A DNA stretch of 64,000 nt from Candidatus Nitrosocaldus sp. GTDB taxonomy: Archaea; Thermoproteota; Nitrososphaeria; Nitrososphaerales; Nitrosocaldaceae. This document shows positions 18,098 to 26,587 of this stretch, piece by piece. Numbering within the stretch: the stretch's first letter is position 1; each line of letters starts with the position of its first letter. The stretch is taken from the NCBI GenBank assembly GCA_025054855.1, contig JANWZS010000003.1:1-64000 (forward strand), given 5' to 3'. The notes under the pieces were generated by a model, which searched no databases, had not been told where the DNA came from, and saw only the letters and a program-made list of their open reading frames with translations. Made by a program: the position numbers and the translations under genes.

Positions 18098-19132
18098 ATG
18101 ATACATCTCGTGCCCCCAGCAGCAGGCGAGACCGATGCTATCTGTAGCAGACTGAGGGAGGTTCTAATGGGTAGTGTTCAGGAGTGCCTCAGGGCAAGCC
18201 CTAGGCCATCGCTCCTGCTCTCTGGCGGGCTGGATAGCAGCATACTCGCTGCACTTGCATCAGGCATCCATGCTGATACTGGTGCTGCTGGCATGATCGC
18301 TGTGTGCATAGGTCATGATGATGCTCAGGATATGAGGTATGCCAGGATAGTGGCAGAGAGGTTCAATATCAGGCTGCTCATGAAGTGCATAAGCGTGGAT
18401 GAGATGCTCTATGCAGCGAGGGAGATAATCAGGATAATGCACTCATTCGACCCCATGGAGGTGAGGAACTCCATAGTGGTGTACACTGCTATGAGGGAGT
18501 TGGAGGAGCATGGCATCAAACATGTCATGACTGGGGATGGTGGCGATGAGATATTCGCTGGATACTCCTACATGCTCAGGATGAATAGTGAGCAGCTTAG
18601 GCATGAACTCGCAAGGCTAGAGAGGATAATGCACTTCTCCTCCATCAGGATAGCAGAGGACCTGCACATGAATCTGTCGTTACCATACCTGAATAGGGCA
18701 GTCATAGAGTATGCCAGGAGCATCCCAGTGGAGTTGAAGGTCAACGAGTACGAGGGTAAGAGGTACGGCAAGTTCGTACTCAGATCATGCTTCGAGCATA
18801 TTCTGGGCAAGGATGTGGCATGGAGGGCAAAGATGCCCATGGAGCAGGGTGCATATACAAGTATACTGAGCAGCCATCTCGATTCTATGATGAGTGATGA
18901 GTACCTTGCAAGGAGGAGAAGGGAGTACATCGATAGGGATAGGGTCAGGATAAGGAGCAAGGAGCACCTCTACTACTACGAGATATACAGGGGGATGTTT
19001 GGCGCACCTTACTCCATGGACTGCAGAAGCGATGGTGCGAGGTGCAGCGAGTGTGGTGCATGCATAAGCCCCGATGCAAGGTTCTGCAGGGTATGCGGCG
19101 CATTCCCGACCAAGCCAGTACCAGCAGGATAG
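18098..19132 (+). CDS. Asparagine-synthetase-like PP-loop amidotransferase, lacking the glutaminase domain, with zinc ribbon
   Basis: 344 residues. The ATP-pyrophosphatase motif S-G-G-L-D-S-S is near residue 42, followed by AsnB C-domain landmarks: T-G-D-G-G-D-E-I-F-A-G-Y near 145 and L-P-Y-L-N-R near 190. The N-terminal Cys-dependent glutaminase domain of AsnB is missing, so it must use ammonia or another amine, or a partner. The C-terminus is a zinc ribbon, C-S-E-C-G and C-R-V-C-G (about 318-336). The substrate is unknown; asparagine formation is only one option. TATA spacing (AAATAT about 25 nt away) would also fit a GTG start at 18110. Confidence 0.8.
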   Translation: MIHLVPPAAGETDAICSRLREVLMGSVQECLRASPRPSLLLSGGLDSSILAALASGIHADTGAAGMIAVCIGHDDAQDMRYARIVAERFNIRLLMKCISVDEMLYAAREIIRIMHSFDPMEVRNSIVVYTAMRELEEHGIKHVMTGDGGDEIFAGYSYMLRMNSEQLRHELARLERIMHFSSIRIAEDLHMNLSLPYLNRAVIEYARSIPVELKVNEYEGKRYGKFVLRSCFEHILGKDVAWRAKMPMEQGAYTSILSSHLDSMMSDEYLARRRREYIDRDRVRIRSKEHLYYYEIYRGMFGAPYSMDCRSDGARCSECGACISPDARFCRVCGAFPTKPVPAG

Positions 19133-19196
19133 TACGCACTAAATGTATATCATCAATGAGTGCAAAGTTTATTTGCTCATAGTGCATGCAGATAGC

Positions 19197-19973
19197 ATGG
19201 CATCGACGCAGCAGCAGAGGTACATACTTGTGGAGAGGAGGGATGATGGCATAGCCGTGGTGAGGATAAACAGGACAGATAAGTTGAATGCCATGAACCT
19301 CGATGTTATAGCACAGCTCAGCAGCGCAATGGACGATCTTGCAGGCGATGACACTGTAAGGGCAGTCATCATAACTGGTACTGGGGAGAAGGCATTCTCC
19401 GCTGGTGCAGATATAGAGTATATGAGCAGGATATCCCCGCTTGAGGCTGAGGAGTATGCCAGGAGAGGGCATGCTGCGATGAGCAAGGTCGAGAATCTGA
19501 ACAAGCCCGTGATAGCAGCGGTGAACGGTTATGCCCTAGGGGGTGGGTGCGAACTTGCACTGGCATGCGATATAAGGATAGCGAGCAGGAATGCCGTGCT
19601 GGCACAGCCAGAGGTTGGGCTAGGCATATGCCCTGGATGGGGAGGTACGCAGAGGCTGGCAAGGATAGTCGGGGTGGCAAAGGCAAAGGAGCTTGTGTAC
19701 ACTGGTAGGAGGGTGAACGCTGAGGAGGCACTGAGCATGGGGCTGGTGAACAGGGTGGTGGAGTTGCCACAGCTCATGGATGAATCTATAGCAGTTGCAA
19801 GGGAGATAGCAAAGAACAGTGCCATAGCGGTGAGGGTATCCAAGATGCTTATAAACAGGGGTGTGGAGAGCGATATAAGCACTGGGCTTGCGCTGGAGGT
19901 ATGGGGCTGGAGCCTCTGCTTCACCCATCCAGATAGGGCAGAGAGGATGAGCAGGTTCCTGCAGAAGAGATGA
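19197..19973 (+). CDS. Enoyl-CoA hydratase/crotonase, probable 3-hydroxypropionyl-CoA dehydratase / crotonyl-CoA hydratase
   Basis: 258 residues of crotonase fold. Oxyanion-hole segment A-F-S-A-G-A-D-I near residue 64; catalytic Glu near 119 (G-G-G-C-E-L-A-L) and near 139 (Q-P-E-V-G-L-G). Having both acids fits a true hydratase. In ammonia-oxidising Thaumarchaeota a promiscuous crotonase dehydrates 3-hydroxypropionyl-CoA and hydrates crotonyl-CoA in the HP/HB carbon-fixation cycle, and this protein is a good candidate; the specific assignment is inference. The start at 19197 is supported by GTTTATTT 27 nt upstream; the frame extends to 19143. Confidence 0.85.
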   Translation: MASTQQQRYILVERRDDGIAVVRINRTDKLNAMNLDVIAQLSSAMDDLAGDDTVRAVIITGTGEKAFSAGADIEYMSRISPLEAEEYARRGHAAMSKVENLNKPVIAAVNGYALGGGCELALACDIRIASRNAVLAQPEVGLGICPGWGGTQRLARIVGVAKAKELVYTGRRVNAEEALSMGLVNRVVELPQLMDESIAVAREIAKNSAIAVRVSKMLINRGVESDISTGLALEVWGWSLCFTHPDRAERMSRFLQKR

Positions 19974-20091
19974 ATGAACGAACGAATTAATGAAGGAAGG
20001 GATGCACTTCTTGCCATTTATTTTCTTTAATGCATTATGCTATACCTTTACTAAAGTAAAGCTTATTATATTGTATAAGTGTAGTGAGGGT

Positions 20092-20439
20092 ATGGAGAAG
20101 AGCATTCAGAGGCTGATAGTGTTAACACCAAAGGCTGCAGAGAAGGTGAAGGAGTTCATGAAGCAGGAGGGCAGGGATGACCTCTACCTTAGGGTGTATG
20201 TCGCTGGCGGTGGTTGTGCTGGCCTCTCATACGGTATGGGCTTCGAGGAGAAGCCTGCTGATGATGATATAATGCTGGAGGAGCATGGCGTGAAGATACT
20301 CATAGACTCTTACAGCTCCAACTACCTTAAGGGTAGCGAGATAGACTACATAGAGAGCCTGATGGGCGCTGGCTTCAAGATAAACAATCCGAACGTTGTG
20401 AGGAGTTGTGCCTGCGGTCACTCGTTCAGTACGGAGTAG
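20092..20439 (+). CDS. A-type iron-sulfur cluster carrier (HesB/IscA/ErpA family)
   Basis: 115 residues, full length for the family. The three conserved cysteines are visible: Cys near 42 (G-G-G-C-A-G-L-S-Y) and the C-terminal C-A-C-G near 106-108. It carries Fe-S clusters or iron to apo-enzymes. The start at 20092 is set by a TTATTATA box about 26 nt upstream; the longer frame from 19990 is hydrophobic noise. No other Fe-S assembly gene is adjacent. Confidence 0.92.
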   Translation: MEKSIQRLIVLTPKAAEKVKEFMKQEGRDDLYLRVYVAGGGCAGLSYGMGFEEKPADDDIMLEEHGVKILIDSYSSNYLKGSEIDYIESLMGAGFKINNPNVVRSCACGHSFSTE

Positions 20440-20581
20440 TAGTAGCAGTGGTAGTAGTAGTAGCATGCATCACAGCTCCTAGATAGTGTGTATACCGCCC
20501 ATATATTTATTCCACAGTTGCTTAGCATGCACACTATGCAGGAAGATAAAACCTATTAATGAGATTGTGCAATTCATACAC

Positions 20582-21130
20582 ATGACGGGATCGGAGGAGG
20601 AGCCCAAGGATGTGATGGTGTTGAGTGCCATAGCGAAGGGCCACAATACAGAGGAGAAGATAGCCAAGGCCACAGGACTATCCCAGTTCGATGTTGCCAT
20701 GATAGTTGAGAGGCTCATACTGCACGGACTGATAGTCAAGAGGGAGAAGAAGGGCTTCCTGGGCAAGAGGAAGGTCGAGTTGGGTATGACAGAGAAGGGT
20801 CAGAGGGAGCTGGAGGAGCGCAGGTATGAGTTGGAGCAGAGGTGGCAGAGGATGGTCATGCTCGCTGAGCAGGGGAAGAGGCAGGAGTTCGAGCGTGAGG
20901 CTCTATCGATGAGGAGTTGGATACCGATAATGCTCTTCATGGGCATAATGGATATGATGATGTGGATGACGATGCTCAACATGATGAACCTCGCTGCACA
21001 GGATTACATGCCAGAGCAGGTGCCTGGTGCTGGAGGCGGGGGCGGGGGTGGAGGAGAGTCAGGAGGAGCAGGAGAGGGCGGAGATGGAGGAGGCTTCGAC
21101 TGGGGGGACTTTGGCGACGTGAACATATGA
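20582..21130 (+). CDS. Winged-helix protein with membrane segment and Gly-rich tail
   Basis: 182 residues. An N-terminal MarR-like winged helix (about 10-75: A-I-A-K-G-H-N-T-E-E-K-I-A, S-Q-F-D-V-A-M-I-V-E-R-L, then a wing and M-T-E-K-G-Q-R) is joined by a charged helix to a Met-rich hydrophobic segment (about 118-140, rich in M-M-M-W-M) and a tail of Gly, Glu and Asp ending F-D-W-G-D-F-G. This suggests a DNA-binding protein held at the membrane, or one that buries the Met-rich helix in a partner. The start at 20582 is 26 nt from CTATTAATG (20552-20560). Target unknown. Confidence 0.7.
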   Translation: MTGSEEEPKDVMVLSAIAKGHNTEEKIAKATGLSQFDVAMIVERLILHGLIVKREKKGFLGKRKVELGMTEKGQRELEERRYELEQRWQRMVMLAEQGKRQEFEREALSMRSWIPIMLFMGIMDMMMWMTMLNMMNLAAQDYMPEQVPGAGGGGGGGGESGGAGEGGDGGGFDWGDFGDVNI

Positions 21131-21271
21131 TGATGTAGTTGTTGCTGCTGGCTGATGCATAGATAGATGCCTGGATAGTAGATAGATCAGGTTAGACTAA
21201 TCAGAGTAGAAGCGAAGATACCCGACCATACCATCTCTATCGCATCGATTTGCACCTTGAGAGTACAGCAG

Positions 21272-21597
21272 TCACTTCTTCTCCTCAACTATCTTGTACC
21301 TAGTCAGCTGCTTGTATGCTATGAATACTATGAAGGCTATGATGATGAACTCTATTATGACTGCTATGAGATCACCGTACAGGAATGCGAGTCCCCAACC
21401 GTGAATGATAGATCCCTTAACCCTTCACCCACGATGAATAACCCGATGAATGGGTTAATTATATCATTGACTAGAGCAGTAACCACCTTTGAGGCTGCCT
21501 GACCTATCACGAATGCTATAGCCAATCCTATAACACCGAACTTCTTTAGAAAGTCAACGAACTCTTGAATGAACGAACGCTTCTCTTGCTCAACCAT
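21272..21597 (-). pseudogene. mscL: Large-conductance mechanosensitive channel MscL, frameshifted
   Basis: The N-terminal frame (from ATG 21597) gives F-I-Q-E-F-V-D-F-L-K-K-F-G-V-I-G-L-A-I-A-F-V-I-G, the MscL amphipathic helix and TM1 with pore residues. After T-V-G the frame runs into a stop within about ten codons. In the next frame the rest of MscL is intact: G-L-A-F-L-Y-G-D-L-I-A-V-I-I-E-F-I-I-I-A-F (TM2) and a basic C-terminal helix ending E-E-K-K at 21272. The switch is at a run of four C/G (21393-21396); one more G would restore a protein of about 108 residues. It is either a real inactivation, phase variation, or a sequencing error. Confidence 0.85.
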
Positions 21598-21872
21598 GCA
21601 GATATAAATATTTAACATGTAGATATAAATCTATCTATCAGACAATCGATTCTGTAACCTGCATTTCTACACATATTATATGCCTATTCCCGTTCATGTA
21701 TATAATATATACGATTATTCTCACATAGCATTGAAGAACATGATATGAAGATGATATTCATAATTCGTATATTCCAGATCATGTAGATCACAGCGAAGCA
21801 TGATGGGCAATGATCACCCAACGAAAGAATCCCTTCTACCAATAAATTATGTGTTGTTGGTAATACCAGTAT

Positions 21873-23126
21873 CTATGGCCATATACCCCTGGTCTTTATA
21901 GCATCTACTACCCTGTTCACTGCAAGTACCATGCTCCCCTTGCGCATATCTACCCTGTACTCCTCTGCTGTCCTATACACATCGTTGAACGCTGCAACCA
22001 TCTTGCCCTCTAGCATGCTGTGCACCTTCTCATAGCTCCAGTAGTCCCTGGTCAGGTTCTGCACCCACTCAAAGTAACTCACGGTAACGCCCCCTGCATT
22101 TGCAAGTATATCTGGCACTACAAGCTTGCCCTTCTTGAAGAGTATCTCATCAGCCTCAGGTGTGGTAGGCCCATTCGCAGCCTCTGCTATCATCTTTGCC
22201 TTTATATTCCCAGCATTATCCCTAGTTATCTGGTTCTCGTATGCTGCTGGTACAAGTATATCACACTCCAACTCCAGCAACTCCATGTTGGTTATCTCCC
22301 TCGCCTTCTTGAAGCCTCTGACCATCCCACTCCTGCTCTTGTGCTCTATGAGCGCCTCCACATCCAGCCCATCCTTCCCATCGTAGTATATCCCACCCTT
22401 AGAGTCACTGACAGCGATTATACTTGCACCCATCTGCTTAAGGAACCTTGCAGCATAAGTACCTGCATTCCCGAACCCCTGTATCGCAACCCTCGAGCCC
22501 TTCAGGTCTATGTTGAGTTTCTTGGCACCCTCCCTTGCGCAGAATGCAAGCCCCAGCCCTGTGGCCTCAGTCCTCCCCTTGGAGCCCCCTATGTTCACTG
22601 GCTTGCCGGTTATCACCCCAGGGGTTATGCTGCCCCTCAATGCACTGTACGTATCCATTATCCATGCCATCTCCCTCGGCCCTGTGTACACATCTGGCGC
22701 AGGTATATCCACGTACGGCCCTATGATGTCGGAGATCATGTACGCATACCTCCTGGTCAGCCTCTCGAGTTCACCCTCACTCATGCTCTTAGGGTCGCAT
22801 GCTATCCCTCCCTTGCCCCCTCCAAACGGTATATCCGCTATCGCACACTTCCACGTCATCCACATCGCTAGGGCCTTCACCTCATCGAGTGTGACCTGGG
22901 GATGGTACCTGATGCCCCCCTTGTATGGCCCTCTGGCATCGTTATGCTGCACTCTATGCCCTGTGAAGACCTTCACCCTGCCATCATCCATCCTCACCGG
23001 GATGGAGACTGTGAGTACCCTCTTCGGTGTCCTGAGCACCTCGTGCATCCCCTCATCCAGATGGATGATCCTTGCTGCCTCATCCAGTTGCTTCAGTGCA
23101 TTATCGAATGGGTTTATATCTGACAT
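21873..23126 (-). CDS. gdhA: Glutamate dehydrogenase
   Basis: 417 residues, the normal size of hexameric GDH. Substrate-binding P-Y-K-G-G-I-R-Y near residue 68, catalytic Lys in P-F-G-G-G-K-G-G near 100, and P-A-x-D-V-Y-T near 142; NAD(P)-binding Rossmann motif G-F-G-N-A-G-T-Y near 218. It interconverts glutamate with 2-oxoglutarate plus ammonia, an obvious nitrogen-assimilation point in an ammonia oxidiser. TTTATTAG lies about 23 nt upstream, and the 10-bp palindrome ACCTGCAGGT touches the start codon. Confidence 0.96.
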   Translation of the reverse strand: MSDINPFDNALKQLDEAARIIHLDEGMHEVLRTPKRVLTVSIPVRMDDGRVKVFTGHRVQHNDARGPYKGGIRYHPQVTLDEVKALAMWMTWKCAIADIPFGGGKGGIACDPKSMSEGELERLTRRYAYMISDIIGPYVDIPAPDVYTGPREMAWIMDTYSALRGSITPGVITGKPVNIGGSKGRTEATGLGLAFCAREGAKKLNIDLKGSRVAIQGFGNAGTYAARFLKQMGASIIAVSDSKGGIYYDGKDGLDVEALIEHKSRSGMVRGFKKAREITNMELLELECDILVPAAYENQITRDNAGNIKAKMIAEAANGPTTPEADEILFKKGKLVVPDILANAGGVTVSYFEWVQNLTRDYWSYEKVHSMLEGKMVAAFNDVYRTAEEYRVDMRKGSMVLAVNRVVDAIKTRGIWP

Positions 23127-23136
23127 ACCTGCAGGT
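23127..23136. promoter_or_regulatory. ACCTGCAGGT palindrome at the gdhA start
   Basis: A perfect 10-bp palindrome immediately before the gdhA ATG and after its TATA box. The same ten bases sit inside a 12-bp palindrome between alaS and leuS (47830-47841). Possible operator; function not shown. Confidence 0.3.
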
Positions 23137-23252
23137 GTATTATGCTAATAAATAAAGTTTCCTTATGCATATGTTATTATGCCTAGGTTGGTGATACGGT
23201 CATAACATAATTCTTAATGGAGGATAAGGCACAAGCCAGCTAGGGCTGTAGC

Positions 23253-24311
23253 CTACAGATCAGCCATGTGCAATCGGTCGCCTCTTACCCTCATAGCCTC
23301 CAGATAGCCCCTAACCGCATGCAGGTTCACCGCACGAATCTTCTCCAGCACCTTGACCGCACCATCCCTTATAACCTGATCCAGGGCCAGGTCGCATGCC
23401 AGCTGTGCTAGAGCAACCCTCATCATATCCCTCTCCTCCCTGCTAGATGCACGTGCATACATATCTGCTACTCCATCAGCATCGTGGTTGTGGAGTAGCC
23501 TGCTCACACCATCCATGAGCGCATGCTTCCCTTCCGCATACTCCCTACTGTACCTAGAGAGGAGCATCTGGAATGGGTCATCACCAGCACTCCATGGATT
23601 GTATCTCCCAGAGGCATCTATAAGTGAGGCGAATGGATCTACCTGGATGATGCACCTCATCTGCTCTGGCACAGGGGTTGGGTAGCGTATGCCCTTGAGT
23701 ATCACATCTGGCATCAGGTGTGTATGCGCACCCTCTAGCATCCCTATCCTCTGCTTGACCAGTATGTGTGACCTTCTGGTTTTGAATAACCTGTATGGTG
23801 ATGCATCTATCAGCGCATTAAGCATGGCACGATCGGAGAGTATGCTCCTCCCCTCCCTCTCACCGAGCATCCTGTTCACAGTATCATCCCTAACGATTAT
23901 GCATACATCCAGGCTATCGTTGCCTATCCCTATATCCCATACATGCCCCTCCATACCAGGGTCATGGCCCAGATACGTCAGAACACTCCTAGAGCTCATG
24001 GCCGCATCGTCCCTGTGAATACACAGGTAGATGCACTGGGTCCATGGGGTGCACCTATACTCAGCGTTCTCCGCAACTATGGCATACATACCACCCCCAT
24101 CCATATCATCTATGCCCATAGAGCCCTTCTCGTTGCTCACACTGATACTTGAGCCTGTGATCTCAACCTCATGCTCCGATCCATAAGGGGTAGAGAACTC
24201 CGCAACGGCACCATCCCTGACTATGGCCCACGATGCCCTGTAACCTCTCGACGCATCAGCAAGTATACCCTTGAGGTATCCATCAAGCCTCACGGCTGGT
24301 ATGCTGGCCAT
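23253..24311 (-). CDS. Hypothetical protein, probably thaumarchaeal
   Basis: 352 residues with no recognised domain, signal peptide or membrane segment. Acidic, with a beta-rich N-terminal two thirds and a helical end (A-Q-L-A-C-D-L-A-L-D-Q-V-I-R-D-G). The ATG at 24311 is preferred to the frame opening at 24374 because CCTATAACC (24331-24339) sits 25 nt upstream. It follows the MoxR-VWA-NUDIX operon on the same strand but has its own promoter. Confidence 0.55.
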   Translation of the reverse strand: MASIPAVRLDGYLKGILADASRGYRASWAIVRDGAVAEFSTPYGSEHEVEITGSSISVSNEKGSMGIDDMDGGGMYAIVAENAEYRCTPWTQCIYLCIHRDDAAMSSRSVLTYLGHDPGMEGHVWDIGIGNDSLDVCIIVRDDTVNRMLGEREGRSILSDRAMLNALIDASPYRLFKTRRSHILVKQRIGMLEGAHTHLMPDVILKGIRYPTPVPEQMRCIIQVDPFASLIDASGRYNPWSAGDDPFQMLLSRYSREYAEGKHALMDGVSRLLHNHDADGVADMYARASSREERDMMRVALAQLACDLALDQVIRDGAVKVLEKIRAVNLHAVRGYLEAMRVRGDRLHMADL

Positions 24312-24370
24312 GCATCTGATATAGTGAACAGGGTTATAGGGTTTACTGGCACACCGATCGAATCCATGCA

Positions 24371-24985
24371 TCACTGTGCAAGTACATCACCAAGCACATC
24401 CCTCAGCTGCTTCAGTATCCTTGCCGTTGCACCCCATATCACATACCCATCGTAGGTGAACCTGTACGCCTCCCTATGGCCATGCCCCGCCTCATCCTTC
24501 TCCATGCTCTTCAGCAACTCCACCAGTCGGGCATCTATCACATCTGCAACCTCCCCCTTGTTGATACTCACATTGCTTATGCTGTCTACAACTGCAACGA
24601 ACGGTCTCACTACGAAGTTGGATGTAAGCGTGTATACATCGTCCAGCGAGCCGACTATCGAGCCCCTATCTATATCAACCCCTATCTCCTCACGTGTCTC
24701 CCTGAAAGCGGTGCCCAGCAGATCACCATCCTCCTCCTTGAATATGCCACCAGGGAAGGCTATCTGCCCAGCATGGTTCCTCAACCTCTCGCTCCTCCTG
24801 CATAGGATTATCCTAGCATTACCGTCTGTGAAGTGTATTATGAGTAGCACCGCAGCAGGTATCCTCCCTTCATCATTGCCATGTACTACCCTATTACTAC
24901 TACTACTACCACTACTACCACTACCATCCTGCACGCTCCTCAGCCTACCTCTAAGCACACTCGCCAGGGTGCTACTGCTCAGCAT
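24371..24985 (-). CDS. NUDIX hydrolase, probable CoA pyrophosphatase
   Basis: 204 residues. The segment I-L-C-R-R-S-E-R-L-R-N-H-A-G-Q-I-A-F-P-G-G matches the UPF0035 signature that precedes the Nudix box in CoA pyrophosphatases (NudL, NUDT7), and the box ends R-E-T-R-E-E-I-G-V. Such enzymes cleave CoA or oxidised CoA to phosphopantetheine and 3',5'-ADP. A Gly-Ser-rich linker from a (TAC)n-like repeat (DNA about 24893-24923) follows the first 20 residues. The ATG lies 1 nt after the VWA gene stop, so the two are translationally coupled. Confidence 0.85.
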   Translation of the reverse strand: MLSSSTLASVLRGRLRSVQDGSGSSGSSSSNRVVHGNDEGRIPAAVLLIIHFTDGNARIILCRRSERLRNHAGQIAFPGGIFKEEDGDLLGTAFRETREEIGVDIDRGSIVGSLDDVYTLTSNFVVRPFVAVVDSISNVSINKGEVADVIDARLVELLKSMEKDEAGHGHREAYRFTYDGYVIWGATARILKQLRDVLGDVLAQ

Positions 24986-24986
24986 G

Positions 24987-26537
24987 TCAACTTGCTAGGA
25001 GAGCAAGCACCTTCTTTGGTATCTCGTTGAGCCTGCTCACAGCAACGCACCTATCGTAACCTAGGTCCTTCAGGTTCTGTGCTATGCTGAGTGCCCTTGC
25101 GGTGTTGTTGCTTATCCCGAAAGAGACCATATCTATGCCCATACCCTTGAACCTCTTTATGGCCTCCCTTGTGGATGCTGGATCATTTGGCTCGCCATCG
25201 GAGAATGTTATGAATATATCTGGCTTGAAAGCCCTTGCCAGTGGCTCAACCTTCTCATACACCTCAGCGAGAGGCGTACCACCACTAGCCCTTATGGCCT
25301 GCATCCTCCTCTCAGCCGACTTGCTCCAGTGCTCCCCCTCCCCCTTGATGACCCAGCACCTTGCCTTGCCCTTGGTTGTGTTGAATGCCAGTGCTATGAA
25401 GTTGACACCTAGATAGTCAAGTACCTTGCAGAGTGCGGTGAAGACCCTCTTGTACTCCTGCTCATCGCTCGATATGCTGCTCGAGTGGTCTAGGAGGAGC
25501 ATGAGTTTGCCCTTGATCTTCATATCCTGCTCGCTTATGAATGCCCTGTTGGCATGCGTCACAAGCATCTCAGTATCCAGTTCATCCCCAGAACTGGTGT
25601 ACAGCTCAACCATACCCCTCTTCCAGTCCCTGAGCATCCTCTTCAGCCTGTTCACCAGGTCTGGGTCGTACTGTATGAGCTCATCTGCAGCATCTGGCAC
25701 ATCCAGTGCCTTTGACATGCTCACCTCCTCCCTCTTCCCCGCTATGGCGCTCATCCTCCTCACCATATCATACTCCCTCCTGACCTCCCTCCCATCCATT
25801 ATGCTCCTGACCCTCCTCTCCAGTTCCCCATCATCCTCCTCCTTCATCCTGAGCAGTCTCCTGAGCGCAAGGTACACCTCCTCATCCTTCAGCCTTATCC
25901 CTATCCTGACCCTTGAGAATGGTACTGGGATGGTTATGAGCGGGTTCGCACCCAGAGCATCCAGTACCTTGGGCACCTGCTTCTCAACCCACTCCGTGCC
26001 ATGGTTGCTCCTTATCGCCTCATCCACTATCCTATTTGCTATGTTCGTTGCATTCTCTACCTTGACTATATCGAAGCCATCGAGGTCCCCCTTTACGTAG
26101 CCAGTGAGGAAGTACTGGGAGAATGCAATTACCCTCCTGTGTATGCCGTAGAGCGAGTTTACTAGTGGCTTGTCCTGCCATGATACCGCCTCATCGTACA
26201 GCAGCTCATCGAGCATCCCAGGCCACTCCTTAAGCCCCAGGATCGTGACCCTCTTCTGCTCCAGTGCGTTGAGCACATGCCCGAAGGCTATATCATCGGA
26301 GAGGTACTTGCTTGAGTGCTTGTACCTCATGGCTAGTATCCAGCATGCTACCCTCCACTGCCTATACCTTGAGAACTCATCCCCAGCGAATACATCCATA
26401 CTTGGTATGGTTATCGCACCCTTCTCGTAGTTTATCCTCTGCACCCTTGCTATGCGTAGCGTAGCATCCTTACCAGACCACGCACGTATGAGGAACGTTC
26501 CTATATCGAGAAGGGTATCATCCTTCAACACCATCAT
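24987..26537 (-). CDS. VWA-domain protein partnered with MoxR ATPase (CoxE/CbbO-like)
   Basis: 516 residues. The C-terminal half is a von Willebrand A domain with the MIDAS motif D-H-S-S-S near residue 352, a further T-P-L-A-E-V-Y metal-site segment near 427 and F-S-D-G-E near 455. The N-terminal half is helical and charged. MoxR-type AAA+ ATPases and VWA partners act together as metal-insertion or remodelling chaperones (CbbQ/CbbO, NorQ/NorD). The ATG at 26537 follows GGGGTGA; a GTG at 26543 is also in frame. It sits between the ATPase and the NUDIX gene. The client is unknown. Confidence 0.85.
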   Translation of the reverse strand: MMVLKDDTLLDIGTFLIRAWSGKDATLRIARVQRINYEKGAITIPSMDVFAGDEFSRYRQWRVACWILAMRYKHSSKYLSDDIAFGHVLNALEQKRVTILGLKEWPGMLDELLYDEAVSWQDKPLVNSLYGIHRRVIAFSQYFLTGYVKGDLDGFDIVKVENATNIANRIVDEAIRSNHGTEWVEKQVPKVLDALGANPLITIPVPFSRVRIGIRLKDEEVYLALRRLLRMKEEDDGELERRVRSIMDGREVRREYDMVRRMSAIAGKREEVSMSKALDVPDAADELIQYDPDLVNRLKRMLRDWKRGMVELYTSSGDELDTEMLVTHANRAFISEQDMKIKGKLMLLLDHSSSISSDEQEYKRVFTALCKVLDYLGVNFIALAFNTTKGKARCWVIKGEGEHWSKSAERRMQAIRASGGTPLAEVYEKVEPLARAFKPDIFITFSDGEPNDPASTREAIKRFKGMGIDMVSFGISNNTARALSIAQNLKDLGYDRCVAVSRLNEIPKKVLALLAS

Positions 26538-26587
26538 GCTCACCCCATGATGATATACACCTATGGTGATGGTTGTAATTCATGCCA

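Noticed and set aside
21127-21165. Possible second C/D box RNA (ATGATGA...CTGATG)
   Set aside because: D' and C' boxes would overlap without a spacer and no final D box follows at the right distance.
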